Source of the DNA: Lachnospiraceae bacterium
GTDB taxonomy: Bacteria; Bacillota; Clostridia; Lachnospirales; Lachnospiraceae
Length of the DNA stretch: 64,000 nt
NCBI GenBank assembly: GCA_024691305.1
Contig: JAILNS010000005.1
Coordinates: 124,001 to 188,000 of the forward strand
Reading direction: 5' to 3'
Shown: positions 44,719 to 54,166 of the stretch, one piece after another
How positions within the stretch are numbered: position 1 is the stretch's first letter
How the letters are laid out: each line of letters starts with the position of its first letter
Position numbers and translations under genes: made by a program
The notes under the pieces: generated by a model
Database searches by the model: none
Seen by the model: only the letters and a program-made list of their open reading frames with translations
Told to the model about the DNA's origin: nothing

Positions 44719-46062
44719 TCACTGCTGCTTCGCAGGATCATATACAAACAACTTCATAAGTGTTTCTTTGGTATTGTCTTCCGGATAATCCAGAACATGA
44801 TCTAACATCGCCTTAAGTATACCACCTATTTCCGGTCCCGTCTTTATGCCCGCATCTATAATATCCCTGCCTGTCACTGCCAGATCCTTTATCTGTACGG
44901 CTTCATTATCCTTTTTTATCTCAAGATAAAGTTTCTCTATCTCATCAAGTTTTGATAACTTTTCTTCCCGTTTGTAATCGCTCTGACCGGCTATGTCGGC
45001 TCTTTTTACCTCTATCATCATCGGAAAAAGATCATATCCGATCCTGTTCATGGCACGCCTTACACTTCTTTTATCGGCTTCAAAACGCCAATCGTGATAT
45101 TCAACCAGTACTTTTACCGAATCTATGAGTGCATTGTCGGCATGCAGCCGTCTGAGTATTGTTCCGGACATTTTTGCTCCGAGTCCCGCATGCCCCTTAT
45201 TATGTATTATTCCATCCTCATCAACTGTCATAACCTCGGGCTTGGCTATATCATGCATCAGCATGGTAAACCTGAGCACCCGGTCAGGTCTTATCGCATC
45301 CATCGTATGCAGGATATGCTCGCCCACATCGTAGCAGTGGTGACTTATATTTTGCGGAGAAGTCATACACTTATCAAATTCCGGGATAAACTGTGCAGTA
45401 AGCCCCATTTCATAGCAGTCTTTTAGCATCATCGGGTGATCGGAGCATATGAGTTTGGTAAGTTCCGTCAAAATTCTCTCAACGCTAACCTTTTTAAGAT
45501 TAGGTGCCAGCTTAGATGCAGCGCTTCGGGTATCAGGATCTATTTCAAATCCAAGCTGCGCCGCAAAACGAACGGCTCTCATCATCCTTAGGGCATCCTC
45601 GGAGAATCGTTCCGTCGGATCACCTACACACCTGATGATACCCTTATTTAAGTCACCTATACCGTCAAACTCATCGATAAGGCCGGAAGAATCATTATAT
45701 GCAAGTGCATTTATCGTAAAGTCCCTGCGTTTAAGGTCTTCCTTAAGATCACTTGTAAAAGATACCTCTTTGGGATGCCTTGCATCTTCGTATATCCCAT
45801 CTATGCGATAGGTGGTTACCTCGTATCCGTTACCGTTCATAAGTACAGTCACGGTCCCATGCTGTATCCCTGTATCTACCGTCTTTTTAAATAAACTCTT
45901 GATCTCACCGGGTTTGGCTGATGTAGTGATATCCCAGTCATCAGGTGTTCTTCCGAGTATCACATCCCGCACACACCCGCCCACGGCATAGGCTTCAAAC
46001 CCTGCCGCTTCAAGAATTGATATGATCGTACTAACGTCTTTCGGTAAGTTTATCTTTATCAT
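44719..46062 (-). CDS. cca: CCA-adding tRNA nucleotidyltransferase
   Basis: This 447-residue protein has the nucleotidyltransferase motif GGCVRDVILGRTPDDWDI with catalytic Asp42 and Asp44, RRDFTINALAYN, the RIxxExxK-type basic segment, and an HD domain (RFTMLMHDIAKP) at ~260. It adds or repairs the 3' CCA of tRNA. The HD part is typical of some Firmicutes enzymes. The ribosome site is weak. The tRNA-Pro in this window has no encoded CCA, so it depends on this enzyme. Confidence 0.95.
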   Translation of the reverse strand: MIKINLPKDVSTIISILEAAGFEAYAVGGCVRDVILGRTPDDWDITTSAKPGEIKSLFKKTVDTGIQHGTVTVLMNGNGYEVTTYRIDGIYEDARHPKEVSFTSDLKEDLKRRDFTINALAYNDSSGLIDEFDGIGDLNKGIIRCVGDPTERFSEDALRMMRAVRFAAQLGFEIDPDTRSAASKLAPNLKKVSVERILTELTKLICSDHPMMLKDCYEMGLTAQFIPEFDKCMTSPQNISHHCYDVGEHILHTMDAIRPDRVLRFTMLMHDIAKPEVMTVDEDGIIHNKGHAGLGAKMSGTILRRLHADNALIDSVKVLVEYHDWRFEADKRSVRRAMNRIGYDLFPMMIEVKRADIAGQSDYKREEKLSKLDEIEKLYLEIKKDNEAVQIKDLAVTGRDIIDAGIKTGPEIGGILKAMLDHVLDYPEDNTKETLMKLFVYDPAKQQ

Positions 46063-46072
46063 CCGGTCTATT

Positions 46073-46660
46073 TTAACATAAATTCCCTTTTCTTATATTA
46101 TCTTTGATTATCTCATCTGTCAGTTCATACAACTTTTCAGAGCCTTCCCTGGTCTTAGACTGCCTTCCGTATACCTTTTCAGCAGTCACTCCGTGTTCCT
46201 TCCAGTCTCCTCCGTTATTGCTGTTATTTAGTATAAGCGGCTGAAGATTATCCATGGAATGGGCATATTTTGATTCCGGTGTCTCATAGTTTTCAAACTC
46301 ATCAAACAGTTTTATGAATTCCTCTTTCTGATCGGTGGGCAAAAGAGAAAATATCCTCTCCTTAGCGGCATCTTCCCTTGCTTTTTGCGTCTTTAGCCCT
46401 TCATCGTCATATGCGTAGGTATCTCCGGCATCTATCTCGACGATATCATGTATCAGGCACATGAGCATAACCCTGGCAATATCTACTTCCTCGTTTGCAT
46501 ATTCCCTTAGCACATATGCCATTATAGCCATGTGCCACGCATGCTCCGCATCATTTTCATTTCTTCCGTGTCCGCTTAAATGGGTCTGCCTGAATATGTT
46601 TTTTTCCTTATCTATCTCAAGAGCAAATTCTATCTGCCGGGTCAGTCTGTCTTTTTCCAC
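46073..46660 (-). CDS. HD-domain phosphohydrolase (YfbR-like)
   Basis: The start is GTG at 46660, directly after the TAG of the upstream esterase gene and 8 bases past an AGGAGG. The 195-residue protein carries the HD metal motif NDAEHAWHMA and CLIHDIVEIDAGDTYAYD. The family includes 5'-deoxyribonucleotidases and other nucleotide phosphohydrolases; substrate is unproven. Confidence 0.9.
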   Translation of the reverse strand: MEKDRLTRQIEFALEIDKEKNIFRQTHLSGHGRNENDAEHAWHMAIMAYVLREYANEEVDIARVMLMCLIHDIVEIDAGDTYAYDDEGLKTQKAREDAAKERIFSLLPTDQKEEFIKLFDEFENYETPESKYAHSMDNLQPLILNNSNNGGDWKEHGVTAEKVYGRQSKTREGSEKLYELTDEIIKDNIRKGNLC

Positions 46661-47503
46661 CTAAATATCCTCCTGTTCGGCAAAATAATGTTCTTTTGCA
46701 TAAGCAAACATCTCATTAAACTTCTTTATTGCTTCTTTGCTTACGGGATTTTTGGGTTCGTTCATGTCAAAAGCATGATACATTCCCTCATATACATCAA
46801 CTTTGGCCTCTACTCCTGCAGCCTTAAGATCCTCTATAAACTTCAAAGTTTCACAATAAAAAGGCTCTGCTGTACAGACAAATGTATACGCAGGCGGAAG
46901 ATTTGAATAATCTGTCTGCCTGGCCGGAGCAGCATACGGTGATACCTCCTTCTTAGCATCCTTTCTTAAGTATACAGCCCACGCCTGATGATTCCTTCGT
47001 GTATTCCATACCCTGGCATGATTATCCGCGGAACTGTCTGTATCAAAATTGTCTATCATCGGATAAAGCGGCATCTGGAAAGCGATCTTTACTTCTCCCT
47101 TATCTCTTGCAAGCATTGAAATCGCTGCAGCCAATCCACCTCCCGCACTTTCTCCGCCAACCATTATCTGATCAGGATTTATTCCAAGCTCCTTTGCATG
47201 ATCCTTAATGTACAAAAGTGTGGCATAACACTCATATAAAGCCGTCGGATATGGATGGAAAAGAGAAAGATGATAGCCCGGAGCAATCACCACAGCTCCA
47301 TGATTTCTTACAAGATCCGCAGCCCGTCCGATATATGCCATCTCCTTCATACCTGTCATATATCCTCCGCCATGCATCCACATGACTCCGACTGCATTCT
47401 CAGATTCTCTTACAGGCTCCAATATCAGCAGTGGTATTGAGCCTCCGTTTACTTTGATCCTGATCCGCTTACTGCGTATCCCTTTTGTACTTAAACTATA
47501 CAT
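46661..47503 (-). CDS. alpha/beta-hydrolase, HSL-type esterase
   Basis: This 280-residue protein has MWMHGGGYMTG as the oxyanion motif, the nucleophile Ser in GGESAGGGLAAA and the His in GMYHAFD. The expected Asp before the His is not obvious, and an acidic residue in TAEPFYCE may serve. Members hydrolyse short acyl esters or related carboxyl esters. It starts with ATG near AAGGA and is directly followed by the GTG of the HD gene. Confidence 0.87.
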   Translation of the reverse strand: MYSLSTKGIRSKRIRIKVNGGSIPLLILEPVRESENAVGVMWMHGGGYMTGMKEMAYIGRAADLVRNHGAVVIAPGYHLSLFHPYPTALYECYATLLYIKDHAKELGINPDQIMVGGESAGGGLAAAISMLARDKGEVKIAFQMPLYPMIDNFDTDSSADNHARVWNTRRNHQAWAVYLRKDAKKEVSPYAAPARQTDYSNLPPAYTFVCTAEPFYCETLKFIEDLKAAGVEAKVDVYEGMYHAFDMNEPKNPVSKEAIKKFNEMFAYAKEHYFAEQEDI

Positions 47504-47753
47504 ACCCTTTGTCCTTACCGTATTTTCATCTTTCTTCTAACGTTCTGACCTGATTATTGAATAATGCGCCATATCTGCAATTCCTTGATTATTTCGCCCG
47601 CTTTGCCGTAATATCCATTACCCCAATATCATTCCCTTCCTGCAATAATCTTCTATATCAATGATCTTTACCTCTGTATGCTAATACAATTATAATTTCT
47701 CTAAAAGCAGATTAGTAGGGCGTCCTCATATATTTTCTATAAAAACCGGATGA
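47504..47753 (-). other. non-coding stretch with possible gene relics
   Basis: In the 299 bases between the esterase and the tRNA no complete gene is found. On the minus strand ~47560-47690 short frames read protein-like in adjoining registers (for example VKIIDIEDYCRKGMILG before a stop, then GYYGKAGEIIKEL in another frame), as if a gene had been broken. This is weak and may be chance. Confidence 0.25.
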
Positions 47754-47793
47754 AAATAAAAAACAAGAACCTTCAAACCTGAAAGTCCTTGTA
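47754..47793 (-). terminator. terminator after tRNA-Pro
   Basis: A stem ACAAG..CTTTCA / TGAAG..CTTGT with an internal loop and a TTTTTTATTTT tract on the minus strand, starting 10 bases after the tRNA. Confidence 0.8.
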
Positions 47794-47802
47794 AATACTG
47801 AA

Positions 47803-47876
<74 letters not shown>

Positions 47877-47950
47877 ATATTATATTGTACTTTTTCTTAT
47901 ATTCTGTGCTGTATCCCGATATTTCCAGCAAAAGTTACATTATCACAATT

Positions 47951-47980
47951 AAAGCGCATCTGTCAATACAGATGCGCCTT
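47951..47980 (-). terminator. terminator after the zinc-ribbon protein gene
   Basis: A perfect 10-bp stem (GCGCATCTGT / ACAGATGCGC) with a 4-base loop, followed on the minus strand by TTTAATTG. It is 17 bases after the stop. Confidence 0.85.
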
Positions 47981-47996
47981 GACAGCACCTTGGGGA

Positions 47997-48806
47997 TCAC
48001 CAGTCGGAATCCCAGTCCGTTCCGCCGGAATCCCAGCTTGAACCTGAATCCCAATCCCAGTCTGAATCGGAGTCAGAGTCAGATGAAGAATGAGTTTCCT
48101 CATAATAAGAAGTATCATCCCAGTCGGTCGCATTCATATCCGTGGTCCAGTTCTCTGACATATAATAGTCATCATAGGACTCTGTTATGGTTGAAACTCC
48201 GGGATCGGAATAATTGGTCGTAAACCAGTCATCGTAATCGGTATCATAATAATACCAGTTATCTTCATAATTGTAGTAGACGGTATTGTTGTAGTTATAA
48301 TATCCGTCATGCTGATGCGAAAGTGCGGATAATGCAATAGAACCTCCAAGTACAGCCGCAAAGATCGCCAGTGAGATCTTATCGGTTGCCAAACCTCTTG
48401 AAGAACGGGAACTGCCGCCTTTTTGTTTGTTTTTCTGATTGGCTTTCTGGTGAACGATCTCGTCTTTTAATTTCTGATAGAGTTCGTTAACCGCATATTC
48501 TTCATCATCGCCCTGATATCTGATCGCACGTGATCCGTCTCCTTTATTCTTATATACTATGAACTGATCATTTCTGGGATCCTTATAGATACCGAAAGCC
48601 TGAGGTCCCTGATGATCCTCTCCTATGAAAAACCTGGTGGTCTCATACGGCGGAAGGTTTCTGTCAGCATACCACTGCTTTAATTCCTCAATAGTCTTTG
48701 GCGCTCCTTTTACCTGCTTATGTGCAGGATTCGGGGCTTCGCAATATGGGCACTGCGGCAGGGTATCTTCATATGTGTTGTCGCAATAATCGCATTTAAT
48801 CTTCAT
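47997..48806 (-). CDS. zinc-ribbon membrane protein with acidic aromatic tail
   Basis: This 269-residue protein starts with a zinc ribbon (Cys5, Cys8, Cys19, Cys22 in CDYC and CPYC), then a soluble alpha/beta part to ~130 (IEELKQWYADRNLPPYETTRFF is a notable segment, spread), a Lys/Gln/Ser-rich patch, one transmembrane helix (~148-167) and a Tyr/Asp/Asn-rich tail ending in Ser-Asp-Trp repeats. The tail is probably outside the cell. Family not recognised. The Cys-rich start is typical of membrane proteins with a cytosolic zinc ribbon. Confidence 0.8.
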   Translation of the reverse strand: MKIKCDYCDNTYEDTLPQCPYCEAPNPAHKQVKGAPKTIEELKQWYADRNLPPYETTRFFIGEDHQGPQAFGIYKDPRNDQFIVYKNKGDGSRAIRYQGDDEEYAVNELYQKLKDEIVHQKANQKNKQKGGSSRSSRGLATDKISLAIFAAVLGGSIALSALSHQHDGYYNYNNTVYYNYEDNWYYYDTDYDDWFTTNYSDPGVSTITESYDDYYMSENWTTDMNATDWDDTSYYEETHSSSDSDSDSDWDWDSGSSWDSGGTDWDSDW

Positions 48807-48844
48807 GTTTCACCTCATAATCTGCGGCTGTAATTACATACACG

Positions 48845-51199
48845 TTACTTGTTTTTATGAGCCATCATGTATCCTATGGTACCGGGAGCAAACTCCTCTT
48901 TTGACGGCGAAGTATTATTCTTCTTATAGGGTGCTTTATCTTTTTTTCCGCCGGACCTGCCTTGCGCAGGTGTTTCACTCTTCTTAGGAGCCGGCTGTTT
49001 CTTAGTATCTCCATCACGCATTGTGAGTGAGATACGGCCCTTTTTCTCGTCAACTTCAAGTACCGTTACTTCTACTATATCACCAACGGAAACTACTTCA
49101 AGGGGGTGTTTTATATATCTGTCCGTCATCTGGGATATATGTACAAGGCCGTCCTGATGAACTCCTATATCGACAAACGCCCCAAAATCTATGACATTTC
49201 TTACAGTTCCTTTAAGTTTCATCCCCGGTTTTAAGTCCTTCATATCAAGGACGTCTGATCTGAGCACCGGCTTGGGCATATCTTCTCTGGGGTCCCTTGC
49301 GGGTTTTTTAAGTTCCTGCAATATATCACTTAATGTTATCTCACCGCATCCCAATTCATTCGCCAGTGCTGCACGGTCCGTTATGGTCTTTTCAAAATCG
49401 CTTATGGCCTTGTCATCCCTGATACCGCAGCCTATACGCTTAAGCAGGGCTTCAGCCGTCTTATATGACTCGGGGTGCACGCTGGTCGCATCAAGAGGTT
49501 CATCTCCGTCCGATATTCTGCAAAATCCGGCGCACTGCTCGTATGCCTTGGGTCCAAGCTTTGCTACCTTAAGAAGTTCGGATCTTTTCTTAAATCTTCC
49601 GTGTGCTTCCCTGTGCTCGACTATATTCTTGGAAAGAGTGGCGCTGATTCCCGAAATATGTGATAAGAGTGCCGCTGATGCGGTATTTAAGTCCACTCCG
49701 ACCTTGTTTACACAGTCTTCAACTACTCCGTCAAGTGCCGATGTCAGTTTCTTCTGGTTCATATCATGCTGATACTGCCCGACTCCTATAGACTTGGGAT
49801 CTATCTTGACCAGTTCGGCAAGCGGATCCTGAACTCTTCTTGCTATGGACACCGCACTTCTTTGCCCCACGTCGAACTCGGGAAATTCCTCGGATGCAAG
49901 TACACTTGCCGAATAAACACTCGCTCCGGCTTCATTGGTTATAACATACTGTGTATGTGCTTCCGGGATCTCTTTTATCAGCTCGGCTACTATCTGCTCC
50001 GACTCTCTGGATGCTGTACCGTTTCCTATCGATATGAGAGACACATGATATTTGCCTATCATATCCTTTAATATCTTCTTTGATTCCTCTATCTTGTTAT
50101 GAGGCTCAGTAGGATATATGACCTTGGTATCGAGCACTTTACCGGTCTCATCGACTATGGCAAGTTTGCATCCTGTACGGAATGCCGGGTCCCAGCCAAG
50201 GACTGTGGCTCCTGCGATAGGCGGCTGCATAAGAAGCTGCTCAAGGTTTTTCTCAAATACCTCTATTGCTCCGTCTTCTGCTTTTTCCTTAAGTTCGGAA
50301 CGTATCTCTCTTTCTATGGAAGGCTTGATAAGCCTGTTGTACGCATCTTCCGCTGCACCCTGTATGATCGGAGTGGTATAAGGATTCTCCCTGATGATCA
50401 GTTTTCCGTTTAAATATCCGAGTATACGCTCTTCCGGTATGCTTATACTTACATTTAAGATATCTTCGGCTTCCCCACGATTTAGGGCGAGCACCCTGTG
50501 ACCCGCAACTTTTTTTACAGGCTCCTGATAATCATAGTAATTGGTATATACTGATTCTGCCTCGGAATCTTTTGCCTTGGAAACTATGAATCCCTCCGCT
50601 CCTGTCATTTCCCGGATATATGCTCTGTAGGAAGCATCGTCCGATATCCTTTCTGCTATTATATCCGATGCCCCGGCTATTGCCGCTTCCACATCGGTAA
50701 CCTCCTTTTCGGCAGCTTTTACGGCATCTTCCTTACTGTCAGATTCAGGTTTTATCTTACCCGTAACATATTTTGCCGCTTCTTCCGTAACCGGTTTGTC
50801 CGTATCCTGCGCCATGATAAAATCAGCAAGCGGTTCAAGTCCCCTCTTCTTTGCCATATCGGCGCGTGTCTTTTTCTTTTGCTTATAAGGTCTGTAGAGA
50901 TCCTCCACGGTAACAAGCTTTTCGGCTGCAAGTATGCTTTCTTTTAACTCATCGGTCAGCTTACCTTGCTCATCGATAAGAGCGATAACTTCTTCCTTAC
51001 GTTTCTCAAGCCCTCTTAAATATTCAAGCCGTTCCCCGAGCTTACGAAGCTGCGTATCATCAAGGCTTCCGGTTGCTTCCTTACGGTAACGGGATATAAA
51101 GGGGATCGTATTTCCCTCATCTATGAGCTTTATTGCGGCTTCTGTCTGCCATTTTGCACATCCTATTTCTTTGGAGATGATCTCATTTATATTAAGCAT
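48845..51199 (-). CDS. tex: Tex-family RNA-binding transcription accessory protein
   Basis: This 784-residue protein matches Tex throughout: the N-terminal helical part (NTIPFISRYRKEATGSLDD), the YqgF/RNase H-like fold (VLGWDPAFRTGCKLAIVD), the helix-hairpin-helix region (LDGVVEDCVNKVGVDLNTAS, spread) and an S1 domain (~645-720, GAFVDIGVHQDGLVHIS). A Lys/Pro/Ser-rich tail of ~55 residues follows. Tex binds nucleic acid and affects transcription and toxin expression in some bacteria. GGAAGG precedes the ATG. Confidence 0.95.
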   Translation of the reverse strand: MLNINEIISKEIGCAKWQTEAAIKLIDEGNTIPFISRYRKEATGSLDDTQLRKLGERLEYLRGLEKRKEEVIALIDEQGKLTDELKESILAAEKLVTVEDLYRPYKQKKKTRADMAKKRGLEPLADFIMAQDTDKPVTEEAAKYVTGKIKPESDSKEDAVKAAEKEVTDVEAAIAGASDIIAERISDDASYRAYIREMTGAEGFIVSKAKDSEAESVYTNYYDYQEPVKKVAGHRVLALNRGEAEDILNVSISIPEERILGYLNGKLIIRENPYTTPIIQGAAEDAYNRLIKPSIEREIRSELKEKAEDGAIEVFEKNLEQLLMQPPIAGATVLGWDPAFRTGCKLAIVDETGKVLDTKVIYPTEPHNKIEESKKILKDMIGKYHVSLISIGNGTASRESEQIVAELIKEIPEAHTQYVITNEAGASVYSASVLASEEFPEFDVGQRSAVSIARRVQDPLAELVKIDPKSIGVGQYQHDMNQKKLTSALDGVVEDCVNKVGVDLNTASAALLSHISGISATLSKNIVEHREAHGRFKKRSELLKVAKLGPKAYEQCAGFCRISDGDEPLDATSVHPESYKTAEALLKRIGCGIRDDKAISDFEKTITDRAALANELGCGEITLSDILQELKKPARDPREDMPKPVLRSDVLDMKDLKPGMKLKGTVRNVIDFGAFVDIGVHQDGLVHISQMTDRYIKHPLEVVSVGDIVEVTVLEVDEKKGRISLTMRDGDTKKQPAPKKSETPAQGRSGGKKDKAPYKKNNTSPSKEEFAPGTIGYMMAHKNK

Positions 51200-51202
51200 G
51201 TT

Positions 51203-52654
51203 TTAAATCCTTCCGATCTTCTTTATCATATTTTTGTAAAAATCCACACACCCCGGGAGGCAGTTATATTCAATGTTTTCGTTTAATCCATGCATGCCCG
51301 CCATCTGTTCGGGTCCGTATATGACAGGAGCAAACCTGACAACATTGTCACATATTTCCTGATAAAACTTGGCATCTGTCGCACCCGTCATAACATAAGG
51401 GCTTGCGGGGAGTCCCGGAAAAGTCTCATCTATGACTTCCAAAACGGTTTTAAATGCTTCTCCGTGTATATCTGTTGCCTTAGAATAGTCTCCTGCATGC
51501 ATCACTTCCATATCAAGTTCGTATTTGTCGGCAAGCTTCTTAACTATACTAAGACTCTCATCCATTCCCTGATGTGGGATAAAGCGCATATTTGCTCCGA
51601 GCGTTGCTTCCTGGGGCATCACATTATATGCACCTGAACCCGACTGCATCGTAAAGGCGATCGTAGTCTGTAACATCGCACCCGCCTGGGCGGATATCAT
51701 CGGCATTACCTTAAGAAGAATGGGCTTAAACAGCCACATATTACCGAATACAAGTTTAAGAGGAAAAGAAGCATAAGGAGAAAGTGCTTCAAACATAGAC
51801 TGAACTTCGGGTAACATATGCCTCTTAAATGGATTATGCGTCTCTATATCATTGGTAAAAGCCGCAAGTCTCGCGATAGGTGAGCCCTTTTTAGGTGCCG
51901 ATGCATGTCCTCCGTTACTTTTTGCGGTAAACTTAACATCTGCCTTCCCCTTTTCAAAGACTCCGACCATAGCGAAGTTTCCGTGTATTCCTCCGACGGG
52001 ATCGGTTATTATACCACCGCCTTCGTCACATACAAGATAGGGCTTTACACCTCGTCTCTTAAGTTCCGCTACCAGCTTAGGACACCCGTCACCTGCCCAT
52101 TCTTCGGTACATGAAGATGACAGATATATATCCTGTACAGGTGCATACCCTTCTTCAAGCAGTTCTTCAACTGCCTGGAAAAAGCCCATGACCGAACACT
52201 TCGTATCGGAAGCGCCTCTTCCCCAGACCTTTCCGTCTGCGATATCACCGGAAAAAGGATCATGTATCCACTCTCCCTCAGCAGGGACCACATCCTGATG
52301 GCTCATGAGAACGAGTGGTTTATCATGCTTTGTTCCTTCCCAGAAAAAGAGCAGATTTCCGTCTATATCGGTCTTCTGAAGATGCTCATGCACCTTGGGA
52401 AAAAGTTTTTTTAAATCTTCATGAAATCCTTCATATTTCTGAAGATCGACCACACTGTCGTAAGAAGTGGTATCATACTTTACCATTTTTGAAAGTTTAT
52501 CCGCATATTTTAGTGCTCTTTCATCTTCCGGTGGAGCCTTATACTCAGACGTTTTGCCCGGAGTGAGCAGCGTTTTTATAAGTGCGGCTGCAAGCAGGAT
52601 AAGTATGAGTGCCAAAATCCCCAATATGCAAAATAACAGATATTTTAAGATCAT
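51203..52654 (-). CDS. membrane-anchored M20-family metallopeptidase
   Basis: This 483-residue protein has an N-terminal transmembrane helix (~5-25), then an M20/M25/M40 fold with LMSHQDVVPAEG, WGRGASDTKCSV, SSCTEEWAGDGC, and a C-terminal His in MAGMHGLNENIEY. It may be a carboxypeptidase or N-acyl-amino-acid hydrolase. The ATG overlaps the stop of the upstream membrane-protein gene (ATGA) so translation is coupled. That link suggests it works with the carrier genes. Confidence 0.9.
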   Translation of the reverse strand: MILKYLLFCILGILALILILLAAALIKTLLTPGKTSEYKAPPEDERALKYADKLSKMVKYDTTSYDSVVDLQKYEGFHEDLKKLFPKVHEHLQKTDIDGNLLFFWEGTKHDKPLVLMSHQDVVPAEGEWIHDPFSGDIADGKVWGRGASDTKCSVMGFFQAVEELLEEGYAPVQDIYLSSSCTEEWAGDGCPKLVAELKRRGVKPYLVCDEGGGIITDPVGGIHGNFAMVGVFEKGKADVKFTAKSNGGHASAPKKGSPIARLAAFTNDIETHNPFKRHMLPEVQSMFEALSPYASFPLKLVFGNMWLFKPILLKVMPMISAQAGAMLQTTIAFTMQSGSGAYNVMPQEATLGANMRFIPHQGMDESLSIVKKLADKYELDMEVMHAGDYSKATDIHGEAFKTVLEVIDETFPGLPASPYVMTGATDAKFYQEICDNVVRFAPVIYGPEQMAGMHGLNENIEYNCLPGCVDFYKNMIKKIGRI

Positions 52655-53331
52655 AACGAGCCCTTCTTTTTATAAATTAAATATGCAAGTCCTATAGTAA
52701 GAGCACCGCTTGGTATGATCATTATGCTCGTCTGGCTGATGAGTGAGGGAACAAACACAAAAAGCAGACTCATTATTGCAAGCGGTATCATCGCAAGGCG
52801 TATGTTTTTTCTGAAATACTGATATGCCATGGCTCCAAAGAGTGCAGGAACGACATTGGCAAATGCGGGCTGAAGCGCTTCACTCTGAAGTATGGGCTGA
52901 AGCGGTACTAACATCAAAACTCCGAGTGCCAGAACAACTATGGTAGTCAGACTCGAGGCTGCAATGGACAGCGTTGAGATTATCTCATTTTCAGGGGTTC
53001 CGGATTTGGTCTGTGCTATCTCCCTTGCATTCATCGCACAGGGAATCTTCATATTTATCAGATTTCCTGTAATAAACGCAAGATATCCTCCGCCGGACCC
53101 AAGCATCGGGGTATAGACCAGAAACTCTACCACACTCGATATCGTCCAGATAAGACCCACGGAGATAAAACCCATGGCTACAGCGCTCAGATTTGGGGCG
53201 GCACCAAGTATACTTCCTATAAGAAAAGGGGCACCGACTAACATTATCAGAGTTGCGGCACTCACTATACGTCCTATTACATGCGTATTTTTACTGTATT
53301 TTTCCAGATATTTGTTTTCTTTATCTTCCAT
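52651..53331 (-). CDS. six-helix membrane protein, probable carrier partner
   Basis: This 226-residue protein has about six hydrophobic helices separated by short loops (~22-42, 48-70, 75-95, 120-142, 150-170, 190-220). A conserved-looking GSGGGYLAFITGNLINMKIPCAMN lies around 77-100 in parts, with many small residues and Gly. No family was recognised. It follows the DUF5058-like gene by 11 bases with AGGAGG before its ATG, and overlaps the M20 gene by four bases. The two membrane proteins probably form one unit, inferred from context only. Confidence 0.7.
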   Translation of the reverse strand: MEDKENKYLEKYSKNTHVIGRIVSAATLIMLVGAPFLIGSILGAAPNLSAVAMGFISVGLIWTISSVVEFLVYTPMLGSGGGYLAFITGNLINMKIPCAMNAREIAQTKSGTPENEIISTLSIAASSLTTIVVLALGVLMLVPLQPILQSEALQPAFANVVPALFGAMAYQYFRKNIRLAMIPLAIMSLLFVFVPSLISQTSIMIIPSGALTIGLAYLIYKKKGSL

Positions 53332-53342
53332 GTCCGGGCCTC

Positions 53343-54119
53343 CTATAAGATTATCGCCGTAAGCATACCGATCAGCATACTTCCCGCTATTGAGAAGCTT
53401 TCAAGCCATACCATCTGCTTTTTCTCGGACAGATAGATAAACAGTGACATCACAAGTCCCGAAACCAGGGCAACTATTATCGGAGTCAGGTCTCCCTTAA
53501 AGGTAAACAAACCTTCTCCCGACACGAAACCTCCTATATAACTTCCGATATACGCACTTACAAGACCTATGAACATCGCAACCATTGCGACGTCCCCAAA
53601 TCCCTGCTTTTTGCCTGAGTTTTCATCTGTGCCTTCAGAAACTTCAGGCGAATCATTCTCCGTCTTCTTACCGGAAAGTTTCTTAAGATAAGCCTTATTA
53701 AAGAAAAACGAAAGGATCATGCCCCACATGATACATATGCTCATAAGCAGAGCTATCGTAGAAAACGCCTCGGGAGTCATTTCCGCCGCGCTTAAAGATG
53801 TAAGTCCCACCTGTTCTGCCGCAGCCTGGGCAACCTGGGTCTCATAATGAAGCGCACCTATAACGGAAAGTCTAAGCCACGGCCAGGGTGTCCCCAAACT
53901 TCCCGACAATGCTATGACACCTAATAATATCCCCACACTCGGAAGTATGGAAAATGTAACACTTGATGTGATCGTTCTCTTAAGCTTTGCCTTATCCATG
54001 CCTATTGCAATACCTGCTTTGTATGCACGGACCAGAAAGATCACGCACACGATGGCAACAAAAAGGATAATGATGCCGCAGATCAGATAAAGCGGAGCGC
54101 TGTTTAATTGTGAAAGCAT
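53343..54119 (-). CDS. DUF5058-like polytopic membrane protein
   Basis: This 258-residue protein has about six helices and a polar loop at ~155-180 (KTENDSPEVSEGTDENSG). The N-terminal helix, KAGIAIGMDKAKLKRTI (~33-49) and TPWPWLRLSVIGALHYETQ (~72-90) look highly constrained. I recall this pattern as DUF5058, with moderate confidence. It is the first gene of a three-gene set with the second membrane protein and the M20 peptidase. Its role is unknown; transport is suggested by context. Confidence 0.7.
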   Translation of the reverse strand: MLSQLNSAPLYLICGIIILFVAIVCVIFLVRAYKAGIAIGMDKAKLKRTITSSVTFSILPSVGILLGVIALSGSLGTPWPWLRLSVIGALHYETQVAQAAAEQVGLTSLSAAEMTPEAFSTIALLMSICIMWGMILSFFFNKAYLKKLSGKKTENDSPEVSEGTDENSGKKQGFGDVAMVAMFIGLVSAYIGSYIGGFVSGEGLFTFKGDLTPIIVALVSGLVMSLFIYLSEKKQMVWLESFSIAGSMLIGMLTAIIL

Positions 54120-54166
54120 GAGTGCCTCCCCTTTCCCGGTAATAAACCCATATTTATTCTAAATCA

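Noticed and set aside
49191-49772. 193-codon plus-strand ORF inside tex
   Set aside because: Antisense shadow of a strongly conserved Tex coding sequence; no ribosome site.
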